A stretch of 32,398 nt of DNA from Chloroflexota bacterium (GTDB lineage Bacteria; Chloroflexota; Anaerolineae; Aggregatilineales; Ch27), in assembly GCA_019873685.1 (NCBI GenBank), contig JAIOAT010000045.1, positions 1-32,398 of the forward strand. The letters are read 5' to 3'. Positions 8,331 to 16,344 of this stretch are shown here, piece by piece. The translations under genes were made by a program, and so were the position numbers. Position 1 is the stretch's first letter. Every line of letters starts with the position of its first letter. Below the pieces are notes generated by a model. The model was given only the letters and a program-made list of their open reading frames with translations. It was not told where the DNA came from and did not search any database.

Positions 8331-9489
8331 CGGGCGCCTCCTGCAATAGCGGTGTCTGGCGCGGCGCATCCCCGACGCCGGGCCTGACGATCGATCGGTA
8401 CAGCGCCAGCAGATCAGCCGTGCACGCTTCCCACGTCGGTAGCGCGACCGCGCCCGCGTCTGCGTTGCGATCCAGCGCCAGCAATTCCAGCAACGCCCCG
8501 GCCACTGCTTCCGGCCCGGCATCCGGCGGGACAGCCCGCACGAGCGGGTAGCGAGTCAGATCGCTCAGCGCCGAAGCGTCATTGACCAGCAGCGGGCAGC
8601 CCAGCGCCAGCGCCTCGGTCGCGCCAAGCCCCTGTGACTCGTAGTCGCTGAGCAGGGCCACGGCCCCGGCGCTGGCCAGCAGGCGGGCCATCGCCTCCCG
8701 GTCGGCGCTGGAAATCGCCCCGATCTCCACGCGCTCAGCCACGCCCAGCTCAACCGCCAGCCGCCGCAGTTCCGGCTCGTATGGCCCCGTACCGACAATG
8801 CGCAGCCGCGCTTCTGGCTGACGGGCCAGCACGCCGGGCAGGGCGGCGATCACGCGCTGGTGGCCCTTGTAACGCTCCAGGCGTCCCACCGAGACAATAA
8901 GACTGTCCGACAATACAGCCGGTTGCCGGGGGAGACGCGGCAGGTCGGAGCCGTTGGGGATGACGACGATCTTCCCGGCGGGCAGTCGTAGCAGCGCGCT
9001 GAAGTGACGACGTTCAAACTCCGAGACGGCGATCAGGCGGCTGGCGCGGGCCAGCAACGGGCGCAGCATGCCGATCTGGACGCCGCGCAGAGCCTGGCGC
9101 AGTCGGGAGGAATGCCCGCCGCTGTGGAAGGTGAGCACATAGGGGACCCGGGCACGCAGAGCCGCCAGCATGGCCAGCGGCGCGACCAGCGTATGGTAGC
9201 CCTGGCAATGCACCACATCCCAGCGCCCCTCCGCAATCACGCGGGCCAGACCGGGCGCGAAGTAGTAATCGCGCCCCTTCGGCCAGGCACGCACTCGGCG
9301 CACCGGTACGCCCGCCATGTCCTCAACGGGCAATAGCTGGCCTCCGGGGTCAGTGGTAAGTACGGTAACATCTATCCCGCTGGCAGCCAGCCGGCTGGCT
9401 ACCTGGAAGGTATGCATCTCGGTGCCCCCCACCAGTGGAAAGTAGCGGGCGGTCACCTGCAGCACACGCAGGGGGGTATCAATTGTCAT
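8317..9489 (-). CDS. Glycosyltransferase family 4
   Basis: The 390-residue GT-B enzyme has an N-terminal acceptor domain beginning VLQVTARYFPLVGGTEMH, a typical GT4 opening with a GG turn, and a C-terminal donor domain with VGRLERYKGH (201-210) and the EX7E motif (E284 and E292 in YESQGLGATEA). Family members transfer a hexose or similar sugar from an NDP-sugar to a lipid-linked acceptor on the cytoplasmic side. The ATG at 9489 follows the preceding gene by 29 bases and has only a weak ribosome site (GAAGG), so this gene may be expressed at a lower level than its neighbours. The sugar specificity cannot be read from the sequence. Confidence 0.9.
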   Translation of the reverse strand: MTIDTPLRVLQVTARYFPLVGGTEMHTFQVASRLAASGIDVTVLTTDPGGQLLPVEDMAGVPVRRVRAWPKGRDYYFAPGLARVIAEGRWDVVHCQGYHTLVAPLAMLAALRARVPYVLTFHSGGHSSRLRQALRGVQIGMLRPLLARASRLIAVSEFERRHFSALLRLPAGKIVVIPNGSDLPRLPRQPAVLSDSLIVSVGRLERYKGHQRVIAALPGVLARQPEARLRIVGTGPYEPELRRLAVELGVAERVEIGAISSADREAMARLLASAGAVALLSDYESQGLGATEALALGCPLLVNDASALSDLTRYPLVRAVPPDAGPEAVAGALLELLALDRNADAGAVALPTWEACTADLLALYRSIVRPGVGDAPRQTPLLQEAPDAAR

Positions 9490-9518
9490 AAGAATTTCTA
9501 CAAACCTTCTATTTGGGA

Positions 9519-10532
9519 TTACGGCGCCGTCTCTGAGTAAACCTGTTCCCTGCCGGTCAACGCCTTCCCGGCGTGATCGGGCTTAAACCGCCATAACTGC
9601 ACCCTGCCTACCACATAACCAGCTACAGTCCAGGCCAGCCCGGCGACAATCATGGCCGCGCGCGCCAGCCCTCCTAGATCGCGGCGCAGGGCGTCCCCCA
9701 CACCGCGCCAGATACCCCGCGGCAACGTCCTGAGCGTATACGAACGCTCACTGGCCAGCCCGTCCCGGCTGCCCACAAAACGCGCCACCAGCGCCTTGGA
9801 TAGCCCTTCGGCATAGCAACGTGACATGAAATATGCGATCCGCCCCCGGCTGGCCGGGACACGGTGCAGGACGCGCGCGCCTGGCTCGTAGAGCAACACG
9901 CCCTCTGTCCAGCGCTGCTGGACGCGGATGCACAGCTCGGTTTCCTCGCAGCCCAGCGGGCGCGTACCGATGCGCCCGATCCCGTCCCTGAAACCGCCTA
10001 CGGCCTCAAACACTTCCCGGCGGAAGGACATGTTGCAGCCGATCAGGTTACGCACCGGCGCCGTTGACTCCGGCAGGCCGCGATAGCTGCACCCGACCAC
10101 CCACTGAAATTCCTCCGGCAGCCAGGCCGGGCGGCCAGCGAGCCACAGCGGCTCGATCAGCCCGCCCACTCCCAATACCGCCGGATCGGCGTAAGCCGCG
10201 CTGAGGCGTTCCAGCCAGTCGGGCGCGGCCACCGCGTCTTCATCCACAAAGGCGATGATCTCACCCCGCGCCGCGGCAATGCCGCTGTTGCGTGCGCCGG
10301 ATAACCCCTGCGCCTGCCGGTTTTCCACCACCACGACGCCCTCAGGGCCAAACTGCGCACGGGAGCGCGCCAGCAACGCCGGGTTGTGATCGATGACCAC
10401 GACGATCTCCCGCGGCGGGAGCGCTTGCCGCTGCACCGAATCCACAGCAGCAAGCAGCTCCTGCCAGCGCGCTTCCGTGTAAGCGCAGATGACCACGCTG
10501 ATATCGGCAACCGCCTGAGCCATAGACCCCAT
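9519..10532 (-). CDS. Glycosyltransferase family 2 with C-terminal membrane segment
   Basis: The 337-residue GT-A protein has the GT2 opening ISVVICAYTEARWQELLAAV, the segment LSGARNSGIAAARGEIIAFV and the DED metal-binding motif at 97-99 (FVDEDA). A later stretch with GCEETELCIRVQQR matches the ED/acceptor region of GT2 enzymes. Near the C-terminus AAMIVAGLAWTVAGYVVGRV forms one probable membrane span, so the enzyme is likely anchored to the inner face of the membrane. The ATG at 10532 is three bases after the stop of the upstream GT2 gene; a second ATG at 10523 is possible. Its donor and acceptor are unknown. Confidence 0.88.
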   Translation of the reverse strand: MGSMAQAVADISVVICAYTEARWQELLAAVDSVQRQALPPREIVVVIDHNPALLARSRAQFGPEGVVVVENRQAQGLSGARNSGIAAARGEIIAFVDEDAVAAPDWLERLSAAYADPAVLGVGGLIEPLWLAGRPAWLPEEFQWVVGCSYRGLPESTAPVRNLIGCNMSFRREVFEAVGGFRDGIGRIGTRPLGCEETELCIRVQQRWTEGVLLYEPGARVLHRVPASRGRIAYFMSRCYAEGLSKALVARFVGSRDGLASERSYTLRTLPRGIWRGVGDALRRDLGGLARAAMIVAGLAWTVAGYVVGRVQLWRFKPDHAGKALTGREQVYSETAP

Positions 10533-10535
10533 CCG

Positions 10536-11375
10536 TTAGCGCCCGGCGTCCATGTACTGGCCCGCCGCCACCGCGCTGACCGGCTCTTCCACCACCACCG
10601 GCGGGCGGCGAGTCAGGAAGCGTTCCCGCAGGATCGTCTTGAGGACGCGGATACCTACCGGGATGGTCTTGAGGTTGCTCTGGCCGTGGATGCGCCGCGC
10701 TTCGAAGCTGGGCACTTCCGCCACCCGCAGGCCGCGCAGCAGCGCACGCACGTTCATCAGCGTCTCGATCTCGAAGCCATCGGCGTCCAGATCAAGCACC
10801 GGCACGACATGCGCCCAGAAGGCGTTATAGCCATAGCACAGGTCAGAGTAGCTACCGCCGCACAGGACACGGACCATCAGGACAAAGGCCAGGTTACCCA
10901 GCCGCCGGTACAGTTCCATGTCGGCGGTGCCGCCGCCCTGCAGGAAGCGCGACCCCTTGACGAAATCCGCCCCGGCCAGCAGGGGGCCAATGTAGGACGG
11001 GATTTCGCCCGGATCGGTGGAGCCGTCTGCGTCGAGCATGACGATGATGTCGCCGGTGGCGGCGGCGAAGCCGGTACGCAGGGCGGCGCCCTTGCCGCGC
11101 CCTTCCTGCATCAGGATGCGGATGCCCGGATACAGCTGGCGGGCGACCTCAATCGTGTTGTCTTTGGAGTGCCCGTCCACCAGAATGACCTCGTACACCC
11201 ACTGCGGGATGCGCGGCAGGACGTACGGCAGGTTTTCGGCTTCGTTCATCGCCGGGATGATCACACTGACTCTGACTCCCCCGGCCTGTTCAGGGCTCGC
11301 GTAGGGCGGCGTACCCGCGGCCTGGCGACGAGTCCAGTTACTGGCGAACATTGAAGAGGCAATTGAGAGTTCCAT
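10536..11375 (-). CDS. GT2 glycosyltransferase, dolichyl-phosphate mannose synthase-like
   Basis: The 279-residue protein matches the DPM1/polyprenyl-phosphate glycosyltransferase pattern: VSVIIPAMNEAENLPYVLPR, VILVDGHSKDNT, GRGKGAALRTGF and the metal-binding DADGS (115-119). There is no C-terminal membrane domain of the GtrB type, so it resembles the short soluble form. Such enzymes move mannose or glucose to a polyprenyl phosphate, or act as ordinary GT2 enzymes. It is the first gene of the minus-strand operon. The ATG at 11375 has AGGTGG five bases ahead and is preferred over a GTG at 11384. The first 33 residues are poorly ordered and rich in Ser, Ala and Pro, which is unusual for the family. 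Confidence 0.88.
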   Translation of the reverse strand: MELSIASSMFASNWTRRQAAGTPPYASPEQAGGVRVSVIIPAMNEAENLPYVLPRIPQWVYEVILVDGHSKDNTIEVARQLYPGIRILMQEGRGKGAALRTGFAAATGDIIVMLDADGSTDPGEIPSYIGPLLAGADFVKGSRFLQGGGTADMELYRRLGNLAFVLMVRVLCGGSYSDLCYGYNAFWAHVVPVLDLDADGFEIETLMNVRALLRGLRVAEVPSFEARRIHGQSNLKTIPVGIRVLKTILRERFLTRRPPVVVEEPVSAVAAGQYMDAGR

Positions 11376-11527
11376 AAAAGCCACCTTAGATCAATTCTGC
11401 TCAGGTCTTGCTCCGGCCTGGATGAATAACGGACCTTGAACGGAACATGACCGGCTGGCATCCTGACATGACTCCACCCGACAATGTTATGCACAAGACC
11501 GCAATCCGGATTACTAGCGACTAAAAT

Positions 11528-11563
11528 GTTAAATCAAGGCAAAGCCTCATAAAAGGATTTAAC
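11528..11563. repeat. AT-rich nested inverted repeat upstream of the glycan operon
   Basis: GTTAAATC at 11528-11535 is matched exactly by GATTTAAC at 11556-11563, and inside them AGGC-AAA-GCCT forms a second small hairpin. The element sits about 150-190 bases upstream of the first glycosyltransferase start in an unusually AT-rich stretch. It may be an operator or a leader RNA structure. No convincing promoter pair was found in 11376-11689 apart from this AT-rich zone; the rest of that gap holds no gene that I can support. Confidence 0.4.
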
Positions 11564-11689
11564 CACATCCCGGTCGCCAGCCGGTCTCAAAAGTGGTCAC
11601 AAAAAGTCTTAAAACGACCTATTTTATCGCAATTGTCACGCTGGATAGCTTCTTACTGCGCTTCTTGCGCCGTTTTTCCCACCCGGTGC

Positions 11690-11749
11690 AAAAAAACGAG
11701 GCCCCGACCGGAAGCGCGCCTGCACGGCCCGCTGGCCCGGTCAGGGCCT
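11690..11749 (-). terminator. Rho-independent terminator of the response regulator gene
   Basis: On the minus strand a 13-bp stem (AGGCCCTGACCGG with CCGGTCGGGGCCT, one G-U pair) closes a 25-base loop that can itself fold, followed by CG and seven T residues (A7 at 11690-11696 on the plus strand). It lies 45-104 bases after the response regulator stop. The U-tract makes this the most convincing intrinsic terminator in the window, and it isolates the regulator from the glycan operon. Confidence 0.8.
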
Positions 11750-11793
11750 GCATGCCTGCCATTGCCTGGGTTCCGCCCGCCCGTCACGGCGGT

Positions 11794-12471
11794 TCAGCCG
11801 CTGAACAGATATCCTTCCCCCGGCACTGTCTGAATATAGATGGGACGGTGCGGGTCTGGCTCGATCTTGTTGCGCAAACGGTACACCACATTCTTCAACA
11901 GCGCGCCGTCCACGTCCCCCCGATAGCCCCACACCACGTCAATGATGTGCCCGGAATCGAGCACCTGATTGGCATGGGCCAGCAACAGTTGCAGCACCCG
12001 GCATTCCAGGTAGGTCAGCCTGACCACTGTGCCGTCGGCGCGGATGACCTGCCGCCGCGTCGGGTCCAGCCGGAAGCTCAGCGGCCCCTTCATTTCCTGA
12101 CCACCGGCGGCCAACCGGGATTGCCGCAGCCATACCGCGATCTTGGCCAGGAATAGCGACGGGCTGAGCGGCCTGACGATGCACTCTTCCACTCCGGCCT
12201 CGTAAGCCGCCAGCACGTACCCCTCATCCCCTCTTGATGTCAACAGCAGCATCGGGCTGGTGGTCTGCGGGCGGATCTGCCGGCAGAGCGCGATACTGTC
12301 CTGCTCCTGCGCATAAATATCGATAATGACCAGCGCGTATGAGCTTTCCTGCAGACGCTTGCCTGCTTCCTGCGTCGTCCTGGCGTGCGCCACTTCAAGC
12401 CCTCTCTGGCGCAGCGCATAAGTCCAGATTCCCCCGATTTCCGGGTTATCACTGATCAGCAACACACTCAT
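11794..12471 (-). CDS. OmpR-family response regulator with atypical receiver
   Basis: The 225-residue protein has a receiver domain (1-115) and an OmpR/PhoB winged-helix DNA-binding domain (about 128-225; RLTYLECRVLQLLLAHANQVL and NVVYRLRNKIEPDP). The phosphoacceptor Asp is D51 (VIIDIY) and T78 is present. The acidic pocket is reduced to D8-N9 instead of two acids, and the conserved Lys is replaced by Arg (R100 in VRPLS). Phosphorylation may therefore be weak or absent. No histidine kinase gene is adjacent. ATG 12471 has GGAGGAG upstream. It could regulate the glycan operon that begins 420 bases downstream, but only position supports that. Confidence 0.88.
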   Translation of the reverse strand: MSVLLISDNPEIGGIWTYALRQRGLEVAHARTTQEAGKRLQESSYALVIIDIYAQEQDSIALCRQIRPQTTSPMLLLTSRGDEGYVLAAYEAGVEECIVRPLSPSLFLAKIAVWLRQSRLAAGGQEMKGPLSFRLDPTRRQVIRADGTVVRLTYLECRVLQLLLAHANQVLDSGHIIDVVWGYRGDVDGALLKNVVYRLRNKIEPDPHRPIYIQTVPGEGYLFSG

Positions 12472-12616
12472 TGACCGACTCCTCCTACACCAGCAACGTC
12501 ACCTGTTGGGAGGGCGGCATTGTCGGCTACGGTCTCCGGTCGAGCACTAGACTCCCGGAAGTTTGGTCAACTCCTTTCACTACGACCGTACAGGCAATGG
12601 CGGCAGTACCAACACA

Positions 12617-12645
12617 ATGATAAAATTTGATTAGATCAGTCTAAA
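12617..12645 (-). promoter_or_regulatory. Probable sigma-70 promoter for the response regulator, with overlapping palindrome
   Basis: On the minus strand TTTAGA (12645-12640) and TATCAT (12622-12617) are separated by 17 bases, giving a start near 12610 and a leader of about 140 bases. The palindrome TTAGA-TCAG-TCTAA (12631-12644) overlaps the -35 box and spacer and could be an operator, possibly for autoregulation. The stretch is clearly more AT-rich than its surroundings. This and the hairpin at 12711-12747 are all I see in the gap 12472-12863. Confidence 0.5.
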
Positions 12646-12710
12646 TTACTAGTAGCAGGAAGTCAACCCCCGAATGGCACAAAACTTTCTGTCCAGGCTA
12701 TCCAGACAGC

Positions 12711-12747
12711 AGACGGCGGGAGGCATCCAGCTTTCCTCCCGCCGTCT
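12711..12747 (-). terminator. GC-rich hairpin after the shikimate dehydrogenase-like gene
   Basis: A perfect 13-bp stem (AGACGGCGGGAGG with its complement) encloses an 11-base loop, 117 bases beyond the stop of the minus-strand gene. There is no U-tract on the minus strand and only TTTC on the plus strand, so it may be a weak terminator or an RNA-stabilising hairpin. Confidence 0.5.
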
Positions 12748-12863
12748 TTCGCCAGGCCACAGCTGCAATCTGGTGAGGGAATTACATCGCAATTTCGTGG
12801 GCCAACAGGCTCTGGTCGCGGGCGTCCCACGTCATCCGGCTATGCGCTCCGGTGACACTCCCA

Positions 12864-13832
12864 TCACTTCCGGACGCTCTCCGCTGCGGCGGCCAGCCGC
12901 TGAAAGAGCGCATCATCCAGATCGATGTGCAGCACCTGAGCCACCACCTGCGTCCAGCCGTGCAGGAAGTATAGCCAGCCGTCTTCCACGCGGATGTTGC
13001 GCGACTCCACCTGAGCCAACGCCTGATGCATAAAGTCCAGTTCGCCCCGGTAGTTGAACTCCCAGGCGATCCCGTTGAGCGGGAACAGCCCGGCATCCGT
13101 GATAGGCGAGCCGGGGATATCCTTGCCCATCCCGGTGGCGTTGATCACAATGCTGTAGGGCGGCAGTGTCGCCATGATCGCATCGTTCCTGACCGGGTCC
13201 TGGTTGCAGATGTACTCCACCTCGATGTCAGTCTTGAGCTGCTCGACCATCGCCTTCATGCTGTCCAGCCGCCCCTGCGAGCGATTGACCACGATGAAAC
13301 GCCGGGGCCGATCCGCCGCGTCGGGTTTGTTGATCAGGTGCAGCAGGGTAGCTACCGCCGACCCCCCCGCTCCGAAACACAGGACATGCCCGCCCGTCCG
13401 CCCGAAGTAATCTTTGCCGATGATCGCGTCCAGGCTCAACCCGGCAGTGATGGGGTCTTTGGCGTGGCCTTCCAGCTGGCCGTTACGCTTGGAGATGCAG
13501 GAGACCTCGCCGCAAATCTGGGCGTAGGGATCGGCGTAGTCGAACATATCGCGAGCCGCCTGGAAAAGGTCGATCTTATGGGTAGTCACCAGCGCCCCCA
13601 GCGAGAGCGGATCGTACTTGATCTGCGCGACGGCCTGGCGGTAAGCCTGCGGCTCGTCGTGAATCTTCAGGTCGACCCCTTCAATCACGATCTCAGGCCG
13701 CCCCAGTTCGCGCATCCACAGTGGAAAGACCTTCATAATCGAGGACTTCCCGGTGGTCACGCCAATAAAATAGAACGTGGGGGTGGTCTTGGTCACGATC
13801 GTGTATCCGGAAACGGTTCGGGTTTCTGCCAT
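12864..13832 (-). CDS. Shikimate dehydrogenase-family oxidoreductase, divergent
   Basis: The 322-residue protein keeps the AroE architecture: catalytic Lys in LVTTHK (K86), Asp in AKDPITAG (D126), the Rossmann loop FGAGGSA (153-159), the NADP-type VVNRS (181-185) and NATGMG (231-236). The usual N-terminal substrate motif with HS.SP is replaced by GVTTGKSSIMKVFP, and the NTD motif by KDP, so the substrate may not be shikimate. It is about 40-50 residues longer than typical AroE. It stands alone, far from any other aromatic-pathway gene. The ATG at 13832 has AAGGAG ten bases ahead. An authentic AroE is possible but the substrate pocket argues for a related hydroxy- or oxo-acid dehydrogenase. 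Confidence 0.75.
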   Translation of the reverse strand: MAETRTVSGYTIVTKTTPTFYFIGVTTGKSSIMKVFPLWMRELGRPEIVIEGVDLKIHDEPQAYRQAVAQIKYDPLSLGALVTTHKIDLFQAARDMFDYADPYAQICGEVSCISKRNGQLEGHAKDPITAGLSLDAIIGKDYFGRTGGHVLCFGAGGSAVATLLHLINKPDAADRPRRFIVVNRSQGRLDSMKAMVEQLKTDIEVEYICNQDPVRNDAIMATLPPYSIVINATGMGKDIPGSPITDAGLFPLNGIAWEFNYRGELDFMHQALAQVESRNIRVEDGWLYFLHGWTQVVAQVLHIDLDDALFQRLAAAAESVRK

Positions 13833-14096
13833 CGTCCTGATCTCTCCTTGTCACTTCCGCCGTAGCGCGTCCGGGCGTCACCGCAGTCGCCGGATGGCGT
13901 GAGTCAGACAGGCGCATCGCGGAGATGAAAACGGGGAGGATAAGCGCACGTCCAGCCAGGCCAGGCAGCAGCGCTTACTGAGTGTTGCCCGCCCGAAAAA
14001 CGCCGGACACCCGGTTGCTCTGAATTGTCACCGGGGAGAGCGACCATGTCAACCGTCAGGCGGCATGACTGTACCGTAACATTAGGCCTATCCTGA
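13833..14096. other. Gap without a supported intact gene
   Basis: This part of the gap between the dehydrogenase-like gene and the cytochrome remnant holds no recognisable gene. A 16-codon ORF at 14046-14096, preceded by GGGGAGAG, lies in the same frame as the cytochrome c remnant and could be its old start after an internal deletion. No CxxCH haem motif was found here. Confidence 0.4.
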
Positions 14097-14273
14097 CCGC
14101 CGGAACTGAATAGCGATCAGGATCATCGCACCTTCATCACCGGGCGGCCAATCTGAGACGCCGCTAACACGACCGGCGTGGATATGCCGCCGCGCGGCGG
14201 TAACCCCGCCCTGAGCAACGAGGACATCCTGAAGATCATCGCTTACCTGCGCAGCCTGCAATCTGCGCCATAG
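14097..14273 (+). pseudogene. 3' remnant of a cytochrome c gene with in-frame TGA
   Basis: The plus-strand frame reads FITGRPI, then TGA at 14154-14156, then [15 protein letters not shown] and [20 protein letters not shown] to a TAG at 14271-14273. This is the C-terminal third of a class I cytochrome c: the Met haem ligand (ATG at 14184), the PPRGGNP loop and the closing helix. In relatives the position of the TGA is usually an aromatic residue, most simply TGG (Trp), so one base change explains it. The CxxCH haem-binding half is missing upstream. The fragment therefore cannot make a functional cytochrome. It faces the KimA-like gene, ending 80 bases from that gene's stop. Confidence 0.78.
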
Positions 14274-14353
14274 GCATCCGGCGTCAGTGCCCCGGAAGTC
14301 CCCGCCGTGACCCGACCACGACTCCTGGGACAACGCCGCAGCCTCCGATCCCG

Positions 14354-16189
14354 TCACTCGCGCAAGTACAGAGGAAAGTCGATGATCGCCCGCACCCGGC
14401 CAAAACGCCGCCGCCGGTACAGCAGCGCCAGCTTGAGCAACCAGGCCGTCTGGTTGTGCAGCAAATTCTGCCACCAGTGGGCCGGGACAAACTCCGGCAG
14501 CAGAACGGTCGCCAGCTGGCCATCGTTGCTTTCGCGATCTGTCTGATCCAGGTATTCCAGCAGCGGCCCAACAACCGACCGATAGGGACTGGGCACGACC
14601 ACCAGGGCGACATCCTGCCCCCAGCGGCCCCATTCCTGGCGGAGCCGGTCGCCATCACCGGGGTTCACCTCCACATAGACGGCAGTGACCCGATCAGAGA
14701 TTGAGCGGGCATAGCGCAGCGCTTCCACCACGCCCCGGTGCACGCCGGAGATCGGCAGGACAACGCGCGGCGCGCGTAACGGCGAGATGTCCGGCAGCGC
14801 GTTGCGCAGCGTCAGTTCGCGGGCTATGTCCCGATAGTGGGCTTTGACAGTGCTGAAGCCCCAGATGATCAGCGGCAGCATCACCAGAACCATCCATGCG
14901 CCATCAACGAACTTGCTGACGGCAACAATGACGGTGGTGACTGCCGTAGCCGCTGCCCCCACGCCGTTGATCAGCGCCTTCATTCTCCAGCGCGGGCCGC
15001 GCACCCGCAGCCAGTGGATGACCATCCCGGCCTGGGATAGCGTGAACGCCAGAAAGACCCCCACCGCAAACAGCGGGATCAGCGCGTGGGAATCGCCCCC
15101 GAACGCTACGATCAGCAGGCCACTGAAGCCAGCCAGCACCAGCATCCCGTTGGAGAAGACCAGCCGGTCGCCCAGCAGGGCCAGCTGGCGCGGCAGGTAA
15201 CCGTCCCCGGCCAGGACAGAGGCCAGGCGGGGGAACCCGGCAAAGCTGGTATTGGCCGCCACCACCAGTATCGCCAGTGTGGCCACCTGCACCAGCACAT
15301 ACAGGACATTGGCGCCCAACACCCGCCGGGCCAGAGCCGAAAGGATCGTCTCCTCCGCGCTGGCGACCACCCCGAAGTACTGAGTCAGGCCGATGCTGCC
15401 CAGAAAGAGGATGCCCATCAGAACAGCCATTACAGCCAACGTGGTATTGGCGTTCTTGACCTCCGGCGGCCTGAACACCGGGACGCCGTTCCCGATGGCC
15501 TCAATACCGGTCAGGGCGGTACAGCCGGACGCCAGGGCGTGCAACACAAGGAACGTGGTCACCGGCTCCTGAGCCGGCGGGGCCGTCCGGGCGAAAGCGC
15601 CGGGGCCTTCGACAACGGCTCTGACCAACCCTATAACCAGCATTCCCAGGTAGAAGAGCAGGAACATATATACCGGGACAGCCATCACCGTCCCGGACTC
15701 GCGTACGCCACGCAGATTAGCCAGGGTGATCAGCGCCAGGAACAGCAGCGCCAGCCCTGTCCGATGCGGCCACAACTGTGGGAAGGCGGAGGCAATCGCC
15801 GCCACGCCAGCCGTCAGGCTGACGGACGCCGTCAGCACATAGTCAATCAACAATGCGGCAGCAGCGGCCAGTCCCACCCATGGCCCCAGGTTCTCGCGGG
15901 CAACGGTATACGACCCACCGCCGCCAGAATACGCCTGCAACGCCTGCGAGTATGACAGCGCGACAATGATCAGCAGCGCGGTGATGGCCAGCCCGATCGG
16001 CCACATATAAGCCAGACCCGCCGCGCCAGCTACGGCCAGCCCCAGGAAAATTTCCTGGTTGGCATAGGCGATCGACGAGAGCGCATCCGGCGAGAAGGCG
16101 GCCAACGCCCGAACTTTGTTCAGCCGTTCGCCAGCAAGTTGCTGCGTGGGAAGCGGCGGCCCGATCAATAGATCGCGTAAGGCATGCAT
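14354..16189 (-). CDS. APC-superfamily permease, KimA-like potassium transporter
   Basis: The 611-residue protein has about 12 membrane spans followed by a cytoplasmic C-terminal domain of some 150 residues (from about residue 455: RAPRVVLPISGVHRGVVEALRY). The N-terminal KVRALAAFSPDALSSIAYANQEI is characteristic of the KimA/YdaO group, high-affinity proton-coupled potassium importers of about 600 residues; in Bacillus KimA is controlled by c-di-AMP. The C-terminal domain resembles a universal-stress-like fold. The ATG at 16189 was chosen because the preceding 38 codons (from a start at 16303) are Arg-rich and unlike the family, and the length then fits. An amino-acid permease is the alternative. 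The gene is divergent from the Crp/Fnr regulator. Confidence 0.75.
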   Translation of the reverse strand: MHALRDLLIGPPLPTQQLAGERLNKVRALAAFSPDALSSIAYANQEIFLGLAVAGAAGLAYMWPIGLAITALLIIVALSYSQALQAYSGGGGSYTVARENLGPWVGLAAAAALLIDYVLTASVSLTAGVAAIASAFPQLWPHRTGLALLFLALITLANLRGVRESGTVMAVPVYMFLLFYLGMLVIGLVRAVVEGPGAFARTAPPAQEPVTTFLVLHALASGCTALTGIEAIGNGVPVFRPPEVKNANTTLAVMAVLMGILFLGSIGLTQYFGVVASAEETILSALARRVLGANVLYVLVQVATLAILVVAANTSFAGFPRLASVLAGDGYLPRQLALLGDRLVFSNGMLVLAGFSGLLIVAFGGDSHALIPLFAVGVFLAFTLSQAGMVIHWLRVRGPRWRMKALINGVGAAATAVTTVIVAVSKFVDGAWMVLVMLPLIIWGFSTVKAHYRDIARELTLRNALPDISPLRAPRVVLPISGVHRGVVEALRYARSISDRVTAVYVEVNPGDGDRLRQEWGRWGQDVALVVVPSPYRSVVGPLLEYLDQTDRESNDGQLATVLLPEFVPAHWWQNLLHNQTAWLLKLALLYRRRRFGRVRAIIDFPLYLRE

Positions 16190-16280
16190 ACACACCCATC
16201 TCCCGCTATCCATGTCCGGGAATCCGTTATAGCGCCGCCGGGGAGCGCGTGCCAATCGCCCCCGCCCTGCCATCCGCGCC

Positions 16281-16309
16281 TTGCGTGCCCCGACCTGGCG
16301 CATTACGAT
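16281..16309 (+). promoter_or_regulatory. Possible promoter of the Crp/Fnr gene
   Basis: TTGCGT (16281-16286) and TACGAT (16304-16309) are 17 bases apart. Transcription would start near 16316, giving a leader of about 30 bases before the ATG at 16345, which contains the GAGGAG ribosome site. It lies in the divergent interval with the KimA-like gene. Confidence 0.4.
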
Positions 16310-16344
16310 CGTTCAGGATAGCGTCCTGTTGTGAGGAGCGAGCC

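Noticed and set aside
6538-8349. 603-residue plus-strand ORF opposite the beta-helix gene
   Set aside because: Antisense shadow without motifs; it crosses three minus-strand genes.
14154-14156. TGA read as Trp or selenocysteine in the cytochrome remnant
   Set aside because: Several intact genes here end at TGA, no recoding hairpin is apparent, and the haem-binding half is missing anyway.
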